A DNA stretch of 64,000 bases from Platerodrilus igneus (taxonomy: Eukaryota; Arthropoda; Insecta; Coleoptera; Lycidae). The notes below the pieces were generated by a model. The model had not been told where the DNA came from. It searched no databases and worked only from the letters and a program-made list of their open reading frames with translations. A program made the position numbers and the translations under genes. The DNA lies in the NCBI GenBank assembly GCA_036346225.1, contig JARFIW010001187.1, positions 1 to 64,000 on the forward strand, given 5' to 3'. Below are positions 1 to 10,679 of the stretch, piece by piece. Positions within the stretch are counted from its first letter, which is position 1, and the number at the start of each line of letters is the position of its first letter.

Positions 1-52
1 TAAGACTACCTATGCGCTAGGTGAATTTACATCAAATTTTCACCAGGGCAAC

Positions 53-440
53 ATGTATGTTTTGGATATCCAGGGCTTCCAGTACAAGTCAAGCAAATTT
101 TTTGTGAAAGAAATAGCTGTACTGAATATTGGAACGGACGAGTTATGGCACGAAATTCTGCATATCCCGTTAAGAAGTGATAACTTGGATGAGGATTTCC
201 GAAGGCATACCGATTTTTGTAAAAATCACCTACACGGGTTAGACTGGGACATTCCTGCGACAAATGAATTATCTGCTCAACGTTTAAGTTTATTTTTGAG
301 AGAAATAGTACCTGTACATGGCACCGTTTATGTAAAAGGGTTGTTACCTTCCAGCTAACGAAGTTGTGAATCTTGAACAATATGGTACTGCAAATTTGAA
401 ACAGTTACGAATAGATAGCCAATTTAACCATTGTTTACTA
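53..440 (+). pseudogene. Fragment of an unrecognised, dispersed protein family
   Basis: An open frame from 53 to 358 reads VKEIAVLNIG, then an N-terminal His/Trp-containing block (HGLDWD) and ends in a VYVKG-type motif. After a one-base frame change near 350 the reading continues with NLEQYG-like residues to about 440. From memory this order of motifs (FxVKE, hydrophobic block, HGxxW, IYVKG, then a NLE-x-G/C segment) belongs to a family of uncharacterised animal proteins found in many scattered copies; I cannot name a function. It has no complete start or end here and is interrupted downstream by a microsatellite and a BEL/Pao insertion. A second, diverged piece of the same family lies at 7763-7882. 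The frame change and missing ends make it a remnant. Confidence 0.45.
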
Positions 441-466
441 TTATTATTATTATTATTATTATTATT
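439..466. repeat. (TTA)n microsatellite
   Basis: About nine tandem TTA/ATT units immediately follow the last recognisable coding similarity of the preceding fragment. The rest of 467-693 is AT-rich with no gene seen. Confidence 0.9.
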
Positions 467-698
467 GACTTTATTGACACACATAAACTTACATTGGAAA
501 CAAAATTATTTACACAAAATTTAACAAAATATAATGTGTAGTGAGTCAAAAGGCGAAGTCAGGCACATTAGCTTGCTCTACCACTTAACCTAAAAATTTT
601 CTGAACTGCGCCAAGCAGAACGTTTGTATTTTAAAGAATACTAGTTTTTGAATTTTTATATTAATTTGATTCTTAACCTAAAATGGTTTTATAGTATC

Positions 699-1144
699 TG
701 ATTGATTGGGGTTAAGGAGGTTGATATAAATGTGTGATAAAAATATGCAAATTATAATGAAGGACCAATTGCTTTTATAGCAATAACGATAATGGTGGAG
801 CGGTTATGTAATAACAAAAAAAAAACTACATCAAACTACTTAGTAAAAGGGTATAAATACCTTAAGTCCTGCGCCGCTGGGGGCAATAGACACTTTCACG
901 CACAAAAGCTTTTACGGAGAACCAGAAACACGCACGAAAATGGTGTCGGTCTCGCTTTCAAAGCTCTAACACAACCGTCCTTTTCAAGGGTTCGAAGGCG
1001 ACTTGCTTCTCTAAAGGCTCGAGTACGACTGTCACTTTATGCACTGTTATTGCCGGTATATAAAATGTTTCACTCAAACTGTAGGATGCACGCACAAAGT
1101 ATTTATTGTCACAAAATACCGAATTGTTCGATGACGACGTAACA
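699..1144 (-). repeat. 3' LTR of the BEL/Pao element
   Basis: This 446-bp repeat starts TGATTGATTGGGG and ends GACGTAACA on the plus strand. It matches 7237-7678 base for base except for one extra A near 742 and three extra A in the run near 816-825. It holds a TATA-like TATATAAAA near 1055-1065. Confidence 0.92.
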
Positions 1145-1384
1145 TACCGCCCACCAAATTCATAGAATTTTGAAAAGGAGGAAGTAGGTTGGGTGAAGGA
1201 AATCACATGGGATTTGACCTTGCTAGGAAAGGAGGTAACGAAAGATAGGGTGGTGCACTACAGCGAGCGATATTACCAACTATGCAAAGAATAAAAAAAT
1301 ATATATGTAAATAAGCAAATATGTAAAATAATATACTACTATACATGTAAAAATGTGTATATACATCTAAACATAAAAATAAAA

Positions 1385-3129
1385 TTAAAATACCGGTAGC
1401 GGCGCTAGTTTGACCAAAGGTCGTTTTAGTGTGCCATGTGCCGTTTTGACTTCAGCGACACGTATAATACCGTCCGCACCGGGAAAAGTATTAATAATAC
1501 GACCAAACTTCCATTGAAGTGGAGAAAGCTGGTCGTCCTTGACGAGAACAATAGTGTCCTTTTCCACTTGTCGGACACCTACCTTAGAGTGCCATTTAAC
1601 CTTCTGGTTCAGAGTATGTAAGTACTCATGGCTCCAGCGAGCCCAAAAATCTTGGTGGAGTTTTTGCAGGAGTTTCCACCTGCTTTTAATGGTACAACGT
1701 TGGTTAAATGGTCCTCATCTGGTGGTGCAGAAAGAGGCTCCATAGTTAGGAAATGACCTGGTGTTAGGCAACGCAAGTCATTTGGATCCGAACTCAAAGC
1801 GCAGAGTGGCCTTGAATTTAGCACAGATTCAATTTGTGTAAGAACTGTGTACAGTTCCTCAAAGGTAAGTTTTTGTTCGCCGATTACGCGAGATAGGTGT
1901 GTCTTTACCGACTTAACACCGCTTTCCCACAAGCCACCGAAGTGAGGGGCGCTAGGTGGATTAAACGACCACTTTATCCTTTCTGAGGTTACTGCACTAT
2001 GCAGATAACTCGTAAGCTGACGATAGGCACCTACAAAATTAGTACCGCAATCGCTAAATATTTGAGAACAGCGTCCTCGACGTGCTATAAATCGTCGCAA
2101 AGCGGCAAGAAACGCGTCTGCCGACAAATCCGAAACAAGTTCAATATGTGCTGCCTTAGTGGCAAAACAAACAAAAATACAAATATAGGCCTTAAGAGTT
2201 TTAGAGCCTCGCAGGCGGTTAGCCTTTATTAAAAGAGGGCCAGCAAAATCAACACCAACAATACTGAACGGTTTGATTTGGGTAATACGTGCTGCCGGTA
2301 GGTCTCCCATAGGAGGAGTTACCAGGACCGGTTTGGTACGAAAACATCTATGACAGGATGATAAATAATTTCTGATTGAATGTTTAATAGAAAGGATCCA
2401 GAAATTCTGTTGGATAAGATACGCTGTGGTATTAACACCGGGATGGCAATACCTTTCATGAGTTGACAGAATGATAAGTTCGGTTAATCGGTGCCGCTGA
2501 GGCAATAACGCAGGAAACTTTTCGGAATAGGAAAGCGAAGAATGTGTCAAGCGCCCACCTACTCTTAAGATGTTTTGTGGATCAACAAATGGAGAAAGTT
2601 TTCGCAAGCTTTTAGGTAATTTACGGTTTGCCTTGATCGAAGCTATTTCCTTTGAAAATGTAACATTTTGTACATGCCGAACGATAATCATGAGAGCATT
2701 GTGTAATTCAATGTCTGTTAAGGGACCCGTATGACGTTGAGCCATGGGTTTAGAAAATCTATAAATGTAAGCCACGATGCCTTGGATTTTATATAACGAT
2801 GAAAAGCGGCTTAGTAAAATGTCAATGATGTTTTGATCTGTTTGAGCGACAAATGTTAGGATCTTCTTTTCCGTAGTTACCTCAGCAATTGAGGTTGACA
2901 ATGTTGGTTGAGGCGGCCACGAGTCACTAGGGTAGTGAAGCCATTCAGGCCCCGCCCACCATAGCGAACATGAAATAACCGCGCTTGGCATTAATCCCCG
3001 AGATGCAGGATCAGCCGGATTATGCGAAGATTTAATATAAAACCATCGGCTAGGTGCAATGATTTCTTGAATGTGGCTAACACGGTTTGCCACAAAGTTT
3101 TCCAACGAAAAGGTGGAGAACGTATCCAA
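1385..3129 (-). pseudogene. BEL/Pao integrase and C-terminal domain (broken)
   Basis: The long frame 1609-3129 holds the H2C2 zinc-binding region (HP..., then SSCHRCF), the DDE integrase core (GVDFAGPLL, SDCGTNF, and the glutamate in FGGLWESG), and the N-terminal end of the C-terminal part. The C-terminal DUF5641-type domain (WKFGRI, PGADGI, RVAEVKT, KRPLVKL) lies in a separate frame at 1385-1567. The two frames are separated by an indel near 1690, beside a short A run. The domain order and the FGGLWE box identify a BEL/Pao-type integrase, which inserts the cDNA copy into the host chromosome. All three acidic catalytic residues appear present, so the only visible lesion here is the frame break. 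Confidence 0.88.
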
Positions 3130-3533
3130 GTGAGAGCGACCGTAGAATCACTCCACGCTGAAACATCGGAGATGTCAATCAAGCCTTGATAAGACCGAAT
3201 GGTAAAAGAAAGTAAATCGGTTAATAAAACGGCGGCACATAATTCCAAACGTGGAATTGAAATGCGCTTAATTGGAGCTACTTTTGTTTTAGCGGTTACA
3301 AATTGTACAGTTATTTCTCCAGTAGTTTGATTTATGAACTGAAAATACACTACCGCTGCATACCCTACCTCGCTAGCATCGCAAAACCCATGCAAATGAC
3401 AAGTAAAAGGATCCGAAGGGGGTAAACAACGTGGTAACTTTAATGACGATAATAACGGCAACTCTTCTTGGTATTGCTGCCATTGAGACGAAATGTCTGC
3501 TGGTGGGATGTCATCCCAATTTAAACCTAACAT
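2991..3533 (-). pseudogene. BEL/Pao RNase H region
   Basis: The frame contains LHGFCDASEVGYAAVVY, the first RNase H acidic box, then the LPRLELCAA segment and WSDSTVALTWI with the later Asp. This is the RNase H domain that removes the RNA strand during reverse transcription. It overlaps the upstream end of the integrase frame by about 140 bases in another frame, showing a frameshift between the two in what should be a single Pol polyprotein. Confidence 0.85.
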
Positions 3534-3547
3534 CCACAGATGCTGGA

Positions 3548-4927
3548 TTAGGCGTTTTGCAAAAGTGTTAGTGGGGCTAAAAATCCTAATGGATCATATA
3601 TTCTGGCAACTTGTGAAAGTATGTTGCGCTTTGTACATATTTGGTTTAATGGTTTAACCCGAAACGAGAAAATATCTTCTGTAGGTGACCATTGAAGACC
3701 TAATATTTTTATTGATTCGTCAGAATCGAAATCGAGAGAAGTATATTGGCAAACATCTGACGGAATGCCCTCCAAAATAGAAACTGAATTAGAACTCCAT
3801 TTTCGAAGTTCAAAACCAGCCAAATGTAAAAGTCGGATAAGTTGATCTTTAATTTCGCGGGCCGATTGTATAGAATCTCCACCGGCGACGAAATCATCAA
3901 TATATAGATTTGACCGTATAGCCTCAGCGGCTAACGGAAACCTTTGCCTTCGTCAATGGCTAATTGCTGAAGAGTCTTTAATGCTAGATAAGGCGATGAC
4001 TTAATACCATAGGTCACTGTATTAAGCTGATATGTCTGGATGGGTTCTTCTGCGGAGAACCGCCAAACAATTAATTGAAACCTTCGATGTTCTTCGGTAA
4101 CCAAAATTTGTCGATACATTTGGCGAACATCACAAGTAAAACGAAACGATGAGTACGAAATTTCAGTAAGATTGACGAAATGTCGTTTTGGAGACTAGGT
4201 CCAGCCAATTGAGTGTCATTAAGTGACACGTTGTTTTTAGCCTTTGCAGAGGCGTCAAAACCACACGAATTTTAGAAGTATTACCTTCTTCTTTAAACAC
4301 AGGGTGATGGGGTAAAAGTAATTATCGTTCCCAACGGGCGGAGAATCGAGTAATGCCATATGACCCGCATCAAGATAGTCCTGCATGAAATTGTTGTATT
4401 GGGCGCGTAGCTCCGGTTGAGCATGTAATTTGCGCTCCAACGAAAATAGTCTTTTTAGCCATCTCAAAGCAATTATCAAAAACGGGCAAAGTATCGTTGA
4501 ACGGTAACGCAACAATAAAACGACCGCTAGGGTCACGAGAAAACGTGTTTTCAAAATCAAATCTGCCTTTTCTTCTTCTGGAGAAGTATAAGGCGTGGAT
4601 GGCAACTCTTCTATCTCCCAAAACCGCCTTAGGGTCTGGTCGATAGGATCTTCTACAGACGTAAAAATGCTTGGACAGTATCAGACTGCAAGCTTTTGTG
4701 GGACCAATAATAGTCCAACCAAAAATTGTATTTATGGCGGCAGGCTGAAGAAATTTGCCATGTATCACACCGCCATTGATGATGAACGGATAAACATCTG
4801 CTCCAAGGAGCATGTCAATAGTTCCTGGAGAGTTCCAGGTCGGGTCTGCAAAGTGCAGGCCGCATAAGTGTTCCCAATTATTAGGAACTTCAACGCTAGG
4901 TAATTTGCCAGATATTGACGAAAGCAC
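3548..4927 (-). pseudogene. BEL/Pao reverse transcriptase region (several frames)
   Basis: Pieces in different frames cover the protease-RT linker (4370-4927, with HLCGLHFADP and FGWTIIGP), the RT fingers and palm (3931-4605), the catalytic YIDD box on the minus strand at 3893-3904 followed by FVAGG, and the RT thumb to connection (3548-3823, with LGLQWSP and IYDPLGFLAPL). The pieces together match the BEL/Pao RT in order and spacing, but at least three frame breaks occur. The domain copies the element RNA into cDNA inside the cytoplasmic particle. Confidence 0.85.
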
Positions 4928-4941
4928 AAAAGTTGTGACTT

Positions 4942-6542
4942 CTAGAGATTTTCAGAGTCTAACATAGAGCGAATAGTGCAGCTGACGGCACCTCTATTGA
5001 CTGCTGAAGTTGTCTGCCCAAGTCCATAAATCGGAACTTGAGAACGTATGCGTGGAAGCCAAAGTTTGCTCACGCAATCGTCTCGAATAAAGCTAGCTTG
5101 GGAACCAGGATCTAAGAGTACCCTGATCGGTTTGTATCTACCAGAACGATCTTGAACTTCCACAACAGCAGTGGAGAGTAAGACAGTAACCCCAAGATTT
5201 GAATTCGTCTGTGAAGACAAAACATTTGCCGGAATAGGAGAGGCTGACTGCGTCCTATTGGCATTTTTATGCATGTGTGTAGCGGTCGGTTCAGCTGAAC
5301 GGCTAGAAGCAGGTTGCGATTCAAAATGTAGCAAGGTATGATGCGGCTTGGCGCAAGTTCGACAGGAATTATAAGATTTGCATTGCATGGACGCATGGTC
5401 TGTTCGTAAGCAATTTAAACAAAGGCGTAAGCGTTTGACAATGTCGAAACGTTCTGTCGGAGTTTTCTTTAGAAACGATTGACATCTGTAAATTAAGTGA
5501 TTGCCCTTGCAGGAAGGACAATGGTGCGAAAATGAATTATTTGAGTCACTGGAGCTACTTGGTGTGTCCAGTGAAACTACGTTAGAAGAAACCTTTGGTT
5601 TAAATTGAAACGCTGAGGATTTCTTAGGCACTGATGTGTGAGATGTATGGACAGTCGTCGAATAAGAAACAGGTGCGGTTGAAGAAAAGGTTTCCAACGC
5701 TGCACATTGTTGGGTTAAAAAATATCTCAAATCCTCGAAATTAGGTATTTGCTTCGGATCCGATTGGAGTTCGAAGCGTTTTCTAGTGAACGGATCAAGT
5801 TTTTCTAAAAGCAAATCGACCAGAATAAAGTTCCAATGTTCAGTGGGAAACTTTAAGTTAGTTAGAACAGCAAGGTTCTCCGAAAACAATCAATAAGTAC
5901 CCTAAGTTTCTTAGGGTCTTCTGATTTTAAAGGTAGAAAGTCTTTCATTGCTTTCCAATGCAAAGTTGCCAATAAACGCGGATTGCTAAATCTCTCACGC
6001 AAGGCGTTATAGGAAATAATAAAATTATCCCCGAAATGGGTACAGATTTAACGATTCTTAAAGACTCCCCGGTACAACAACTGATAAGATAATTTAATTT
6101 TTCGATATTGGACAGCGACGCGTTATTATAGACCAGGCTGTCAAATAAATCGATGAAAGATGAAAATTCAGTTACCTCATTATTAAAAATTTGGAGCTTT
6201 AACGGTAACAATTTTGATACCGTGCTGCTTGGAGCATTTTCGATGATTTGTGGTGCTTTCATTTCTTGCATCGTATCGAGATGCAGCAGTATGAAAAATA
6301 AGCGGAATCTACTTCCTTCCGTACAGCGTTGTAAGTTAATGAGTCTACCTCGTCACATGAGGCCAAGACAGCGACTAAAATTGTATTGAAATTTGCATAA
6401 AGGTCATGTATTCCCTTGTTTGAATAAGGAACAATGCCTTTAAACTTGGGTCACTTTGTATAGAATTACAAAGCTCAAATATTTCTAAAATCCGTGTTTT
6501 CAGTAATTGGAGTTCTACCACATGTGCTTTCTTTGGAGCCAT
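4942..6542 (-). pseudogene. BEL/Pao Gag and aspartic protease (broken)
   Basis: A start codon on the minus strand at 6542 begins MAPKKAHVVELQLLK. The frame shifts near 6410 and reaches stops near 6270 and 5945. The long frame 4942-5889 holds the rest of the DUF1759-type Gag (KLDPFTRKRFEL), three zinc-knuckle-like units (CPSCKGNHLIYRC, CLNCLRTDHASMQC, CRTCAKPHHTLLH) and a retropepsin-like DUF1758 site, VLLDPGSQASF. The usual active site of this family is LLDSGS; here a Pro stands in place of Ser after the Asp. Gag forms the particle and the protease matures it. Confidence 0.85.
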
Positions 6543-7236
6543 TCTCAAAGATTCTGAAAGGACTACAATAAACTGTTGTAAAACGGTAAAGCTAAATGTG
6601 CACTGAGAAATATTAAAATATTATGAGTTGTTCAAAGCACGAAAATGTAAAATAGGGTATAACCAATAAATCACGTTTTATGACTAACGGTTCGTCAAAC
6701 AAAAGCGTGAATATAAGATGTACCGCTTAACAACCCGAGCGGCTTACCATCAAAAGCTCACAGAAACGTTTAAAACATGTGGCTTAACATATTTGCCGAA
6801 AGATGCAACTTTACAACCTTATTCCTCTGCAGATATTTTCAATATTGTAATACAAAACGTGCAATAGCTTTTAAATACAAAGCAAATCCCTTTACCTTTC
6901 TTGTTTAAGAAGTATAAAGCGATTTATAGTTTTCAGGTTGCTTTCTGTTTTATGCCGCTAAAATGAATTTAAAACTGAAAACTGACAAATTTTATATTAT
7001 GAATTTCTTTGTAATTAAAACGCTTGCTGGTTTCAATTACGGCGAAATCGCTTAATTTAATCTAAAGACAGTATAAATAATGTTTACACATTTTAACCCG
7101 CTAAATATGGGCTTTAAGCACAAATTTAAAACTGAAATATTAATTAATTAAAAACTCGCTGAAATGCACAATAATATTTAATTTAGGACATGTGTAACCA
7201 CAGGACTAATGAATCCGGATCGACTTATAGGGCCAA

Positions 7237-7678
7237 TGATTGATTGGGGTTAAGGAGGTTGATATAAATGTGTGATAAAATATGCAAATTATAATGAAGG
7301 ACCAATTGCTTTTATAGCAATAACGATAATGGTGGAGCGGTTATGTAATAACAAAAAAACTACATCAAACTACTTAGTAAAAGGGTATAAATACCTTAAG
7401 TCCTGCGCCGCTGGGGGCAATAGACACTTTCACGCACAAAAGCTTTTACGGAGAACCAGAAACACGCACGAAAATGGTGTCGGTCTCGCTTTCAAAGCTC
7501 TAACACAACCGTCCTTTTCAAGGGTTCGAAGGCGACTTGCTTCTCTAAAGGCTCGAGTACGACTGTCACTTTATGCACTGTTATTGCCGGTATATAAAAT
7601 GTTTCACTCAAACTGTAGGATGCACGCACAAAGTATTTATTGTCACAAAATACCGAATTGTTCGATGACGACGTAACA
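7237..7678 (-). repeat. 5' LTR of the BEL/Pao element
   Basis: This 442-bp repeat is the copy of 699-1144. On the minus strand it runs TGTTACGTC to CAATCAATCA and would drive transcription leftward. Near-identity to the other LTR suggests a young insertion. Confidence 0.92.
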
Positions 7679-7762
7679 GTATCTTTTTTAATTAATTTTT
7701 TATATTGGTCTGAATTATTTACTTAAATGATTTTATAAAATCGAGTAATCAACACTCATATT

Positions 7763-7882
7763 GAGGAATTTAACGTTTCGAATTTGAAAACGTTAAGGAT
7801 GGATCGTGTAGGATTTGGTCATTGTCTTATGCATATGGATAACCATTTAGCATGCGCCATTAAAATGTTTTACTTACGATAA
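7763..7882 (+). pseudogene. Second fragment of the dispersed protein family seen at 53-440
   Basis: Forty codons are open and read EEFNVSNLKTLRMDRVGFGH, followed by CLMH and a CA pair before a stop. The DNA and peptide align with about 355-430 (NLEQYG, ANLKQLRID, then a histidine-containing segment). The fragment is therefore a diverged paralogous piece of the same unrecognised family, now split from the first by the BEL/Pao insertion. No start codon or complete domain is present. Confidence 0.4.
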
Positions 7883-7926
7883 CTGCATTCGTTTTAGCTT
7901 TACCAAATATGCAGTTAATAAGTACC

Positions 7927-8229
7927 GTTCATTTACATTTCCAATGCTCCACCCGAAGGTACCACATTGGCCAGGAGGCGAGTTTTTTGTTGCCTAAAAA
8001 TTTTGAATTTTACCGAACCCTTGCCGTTCCAGGCAAGGTAGGGATCCTTAACGTGCGTGACAACACTCACACACGGGACCTCCATTTAACCTCGCATTCG
8101 AACTAGGGCGTAATTTTTGTGAAAAATGCTCACCTGCCATTTTTCAAGCAGTCGGCTGTGTCGGGATTTGAAGCCTGGACCTTGGGATCCGTAGTCTTAC
8201 GCTTACTACATTGATCCACGGCGACGCCT
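7927..8229 (-). mobile_element. tRNA-derived SINE, copy 1
   Basis: The minus strand starts AGGCGTCGCCGTGG, has a pol III B-box-like GGCTTCAAATCC (plus 8163-8174) and ends in GGAAATGTAAATGAAC. It is flanked by a 14-bp direct repeat AGTTAATAAGTACC at 7913-7926 and 8230-8243. Two more copies with the same head, body and tail lie at 23245-23540 and 58551-58847. Between the BEL element and this SINE nothing else is seen. Confidence 0.88.
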
Positions 8230-8243
8230 AGTTAATAAGTACC

Positions 8244-8461
8244 TCATGAAAAGTTACTTGTATTAAGAAAACAAAATTTCACTTTCAAAGAAATTGACTG
8301 ACCTGACCTTGTATGAATACTTATAGCCAGGACAGTCGACAACGTTGATAAGCTTATAAGTGGATTGCATTTAACAACTGAGATACAAATTGTTCAAACT
8401 AATAAGTCGGCAATGAGTGAATCATTAAATCTTGTCAAGTATTCAATTTCTTTATTTAAAA
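8244..8461. other. No feature seen
   Basis: AT-rich sequence without open frame or recognised repeat. Confidence 0.5.
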
Positions 8462-8968
8462 CAAATTAGACTTTAAATAATAATTAACTACGCTCGTAAA
8501 ATAAAAACCTAATGGTTAAATTTAATAACACTAAGCATGTACTTTTGCTCGGTGATTCATTTAGAAAATAGACAAGCCTACGATTTTCAAAAATATGACG
8601 TAGAAGTTATTTAAAATTAAATTGCTTTATTAGTAACTACCCTCTAGACAATAGCATGATATACCCTTAGTAAACATTTAAAGCGTTTTATTAAGTTTCA
8701 CTTCTAAAGTATTAAATTTAAAATTTACTCTAAAATAACAAAAACTTATTTACAGAGTGGGAGATTCACACCATTCGACAGATATAGTGGATGGATGGGT
8801 GTATTGATCCATGTACGGATGGGCTCGTGGACATATATATGTGTGAATGAATGTATTTATACCATTTACCAGAATTGTAGCTATTTTGGTAATTTGAATT
8901 TAAGATCCTGCGATACCACTGGCTTACAACACCATCGGTAAGAACTACCACCTTTTTCGATTTTTAAT

Positions 8969-9079
8969 ATGCACGCGATGCGATTGCTGACCCGTATGAC
9001 ATGGAAGACGTTTCCTGCGTTTGTACTGGCTGCATTTGCAACATGGACAATACGAACCGGGTGCATGCATTGGTGCTAA
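8969..9079 (+). pseudogene. Small hydrophobic ORF upstream of the zinc-finger gene, copy 1
   Basis: The start codon lies in the conserved context TTTTTAATATGCACGCGAT. The 36-codon frame has a Lys/Arg-containing N-terminus followed by FPAFVLAAFATW, resembling a signal peptide or membrane anchor, and then a cysteine. Copy 2 (44519-44719) stays open for 66 codons because the reading frame after the hydrophobic part differs by an indel. Conservation of both start context and hydrophobic core in two diverged copies suggests a real former gene. I do not recognise the product. Confidence 0.45.
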
Positions 9080-9173
9080 ATGTACTGGACGAACAGCAAT
9101 AATTTAGCTCCCCCCCTGAATTCTTAACTTCGTTCAGCTGTCTTCGGAAACCTTCGGTTTGCATTCTATAGGG

Positions 9174-9182
9174 TATATAAAG
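9174..9182 (+). promoter_or_regulatory. TATA box of the zinc-finger gene, copy 1
   Basis: TATATAAAG lies 92 bases before the zinc-finger ATG, followed by an AGAGTAAACTTTTTAGT segment conserved in copy 2 (44722 onward). A conserved TATA box just after the small ORF suggests a compact, virus-like arrangement. Confidence 0.6.
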
Positions 9183-9273
9183 TAGGCACACAAGAGTAAA
9201 CTTTTTAGTTGTAATTTAGATCGCTTACAAGTTTCACCAATGTCTTATAGTGCGGATTTTGTTTTGTACTAAA

Positions 9274-10058
9274 ATGGTACCTGCAAACGTTTTTAAATGC
9301 GAGCCCTGTCACGTCTACTTTACCAAGAGGTATGCCTTTAAACGGCACCAGAACAAATGTCGTGGTGTAACATCGTTCAGGGTTAAGTTTATACATCCGT
9401 CAGCAGCAAAGTACTTAAACTGTGGGTCTTGCAGTATCGCTTTTACGGGAATGGACAAGTTACTGCGACACAAAGAAAAACAGGACGGTATGTCATTAAG
9501 CCGTAAACGTTCAGCTCCGCCAGCTGTTGAATGGTCTTGTCCGAAACAACCACGAATTCTGTGTAAAGTGTGCGATTTGAAAGTAAAAAAGACGACGTAT
9601 GCCGCATACTTGAAGAGAAACAGACAAAACAATGCAACAGTTACCGCTACTGGCGAAGATGGTGTAGAAATGGTTAGCACAGAGTTTAGCAACCGTGTGG
9701 CTAGCTATCGCATAAAGAACGACAGTGCCGACGATGGAGTGTCCGGGTATCTTTGGAAGCAGAAAGAGCGGCTTATTCGATTAATTAATGAAAAAAGAAC
9801 ACAACATAACAGCAATAAAAGTTAATTGCGAGCTCTACAGCGTCTGCACAAAATTGATAGAAGAAACTACAGATGTGAAATCCTTTAACACAAAAAAATA
9901 TGGTTATAACATTTTCTAGTAATCTAGAAAATATGTGTGTGTTCTTAAGCAAAACGATGGGAACAAAATTAGAGGAATTTGAAACACATGGGTTCGGTTG
10001 GTCTTTGGAAAAAGTGCTCTATTTAGAAATAAATATTAATAAGTATAAGCCGATGTGA
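9274..10058 (+). pseudogene. C2H2/C2HC zinc-finger protein of a virus-like element, copy 1
   Basis: ATG at 9274 in the context CTAAAATGG is chosen over an in-frame GTG at 9250. The frame stays open to 9825 (183 codons). An N-terminal finger is intact as C-x2-C-x12-H-x3-C (CEPCHVYF onward); a second, C-x2-C-x12-H, lacks the last ligand; a third CKVC unit lacks its histidine. Then follow a VASYRIKN segment and, after a frame change near 9808, the segment KSFNTKKYG and the terminus LEININKY, ending at 10058. From memory, proteins with N-terminal zinc fingers, a VKSFNTK motif and an INKYxP motif in arthropods often continue into a family B DNA polymerase; here both copies stop right after INKY. 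DNA binding is inferred. Confidence 0.6.
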
Positions 10059-10220
10059 GGGTCCAGTGGAATGAAGAAAAGAACCCTGCAATACCAAAAT
10101 AAAAATTTAAATTTTATACTTAAATTACGTCAGAAAATTTTTTGTCTGTAAAAATATATATGCATGAAAATAAATGATAAGTGTACACTGTATATTTATA
10201 ATTAAATAAAATTGTTTTAA

Positions 10221-10660
10221 AGGAATGTGTACTGCTATTTTCTTACACCAAATTTTTAAATCGAGTTGACCTAAGGTTAAATTAATGGTAAATTTGGACT
10301 TCCAAGAAAAATTAAATTGGTATTACCATACACGATTAGAAACTGTTTATAAATAAAAAAGTTATAAAATTGGGGGTTGTAACTCAATAAGGGTTGATGT
10401 TAAGATAAAAAATTATAAAGGTGAAAATACAAAGGTCGTGCGGTGCCGATAGGCACCGAGAGGTATCTCGTAAAATTTAGGGGTTAGGTTACCGATTCTT
10501 TAAAGTACGGATGGTGGGGGTAAAAATGAAGCAAGAAAGACCTCCCCCCCCCAGGAAGAAATTTCACCCCCACGAGGAGAGAGCAAGGAGGAAATCCCTT
10601 TAAAACAAGACTTTATAGTGGGAATTTACATGTAAAACCTAGGTTAGATGGTGGCGCAGT
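10221..10660 (+). other. 3' flank of cassette copy 1 with G-rich end and shared terminus
   Basis: No ORF is seen. Two adjacent short hairpins lie at 10441-10470. The end, with GCAAGGAGG, CAAGACT and the palindrome TTTACATGTAAA (about 10584-10636), resembles 46675-46755, which follows cassette copy 2 and its repeat array. This suggests a shared element end just before the LINE remnant. Confidence 0.45.
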
Positions 10661-10679
10661 GGCGGTGGCGCTGTTTTCG

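Larger units (their letters stand above)
694..7683 (-). mobile_element. BEL/Pao LTR retrotransposon, near full length
   Basis: Two direct terminal repeats (699-1144 and 7237-7678) bound a 6.1-kb internal region on the minus strand. The 5-bp target duplication GTATC is exact at 694-698 and 7679-7683. The internal order on the minus strand is Gag with zinc knuckles, aspartic protease, reverse transcriptase (YIDD box at 3893-3904), RNase H and integrase, which is the BEL/Pao order. Inside the 5' LTR (just left of 7237) the minus strand starts with a TGG, as expected of a primer binding site, but I could not assign the tRNA. A purine-rich stretch (GGTGGGCGG on the minus strand, about 1147-1156) abuts the 3' LTR as polypurine tract. 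The reading frame is broken in several places, although the LTRs are almost identical. Confidence 0.93.
8462..10220 (+). repeat. Virus-like cassette, copy 1 (homologous to 44215-45690)
   Basis: The segment is homologous over its length to 44215-45690: an upstream block with GCTAAGCAT/GACGTAGAAGTTATTTA words, a small ORF, a TATA box, a zinc-finger gene ending LEININKY, and an AT-rich 3' flank with AATAAA-like signals. Copy 1 carries about 250 bases extra at about 8660-8920. Both copies are in the same orientation, 36 kb apart. A shared pair of genes with shared promoter sequence points to two integrated copies of one element rather than host gene duplication. Confidence 0.8.

Noticed and set aside
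792..1142. 116-codon open frame (repeated at 7272-7676) as a gene
   Set aside because: It lies wholly inside the two LTRs of the BEL/Pao element and runs opposite to its genes; duplication is due to the LTR.
10637..10650. CCTAGGTTAG words at 10640, 32661 and 39284 as element boundaries
   Set aside because: Flanking sequences do not align; at 32661 the word is part of a LINE coding end, so the sharing is probably chance.
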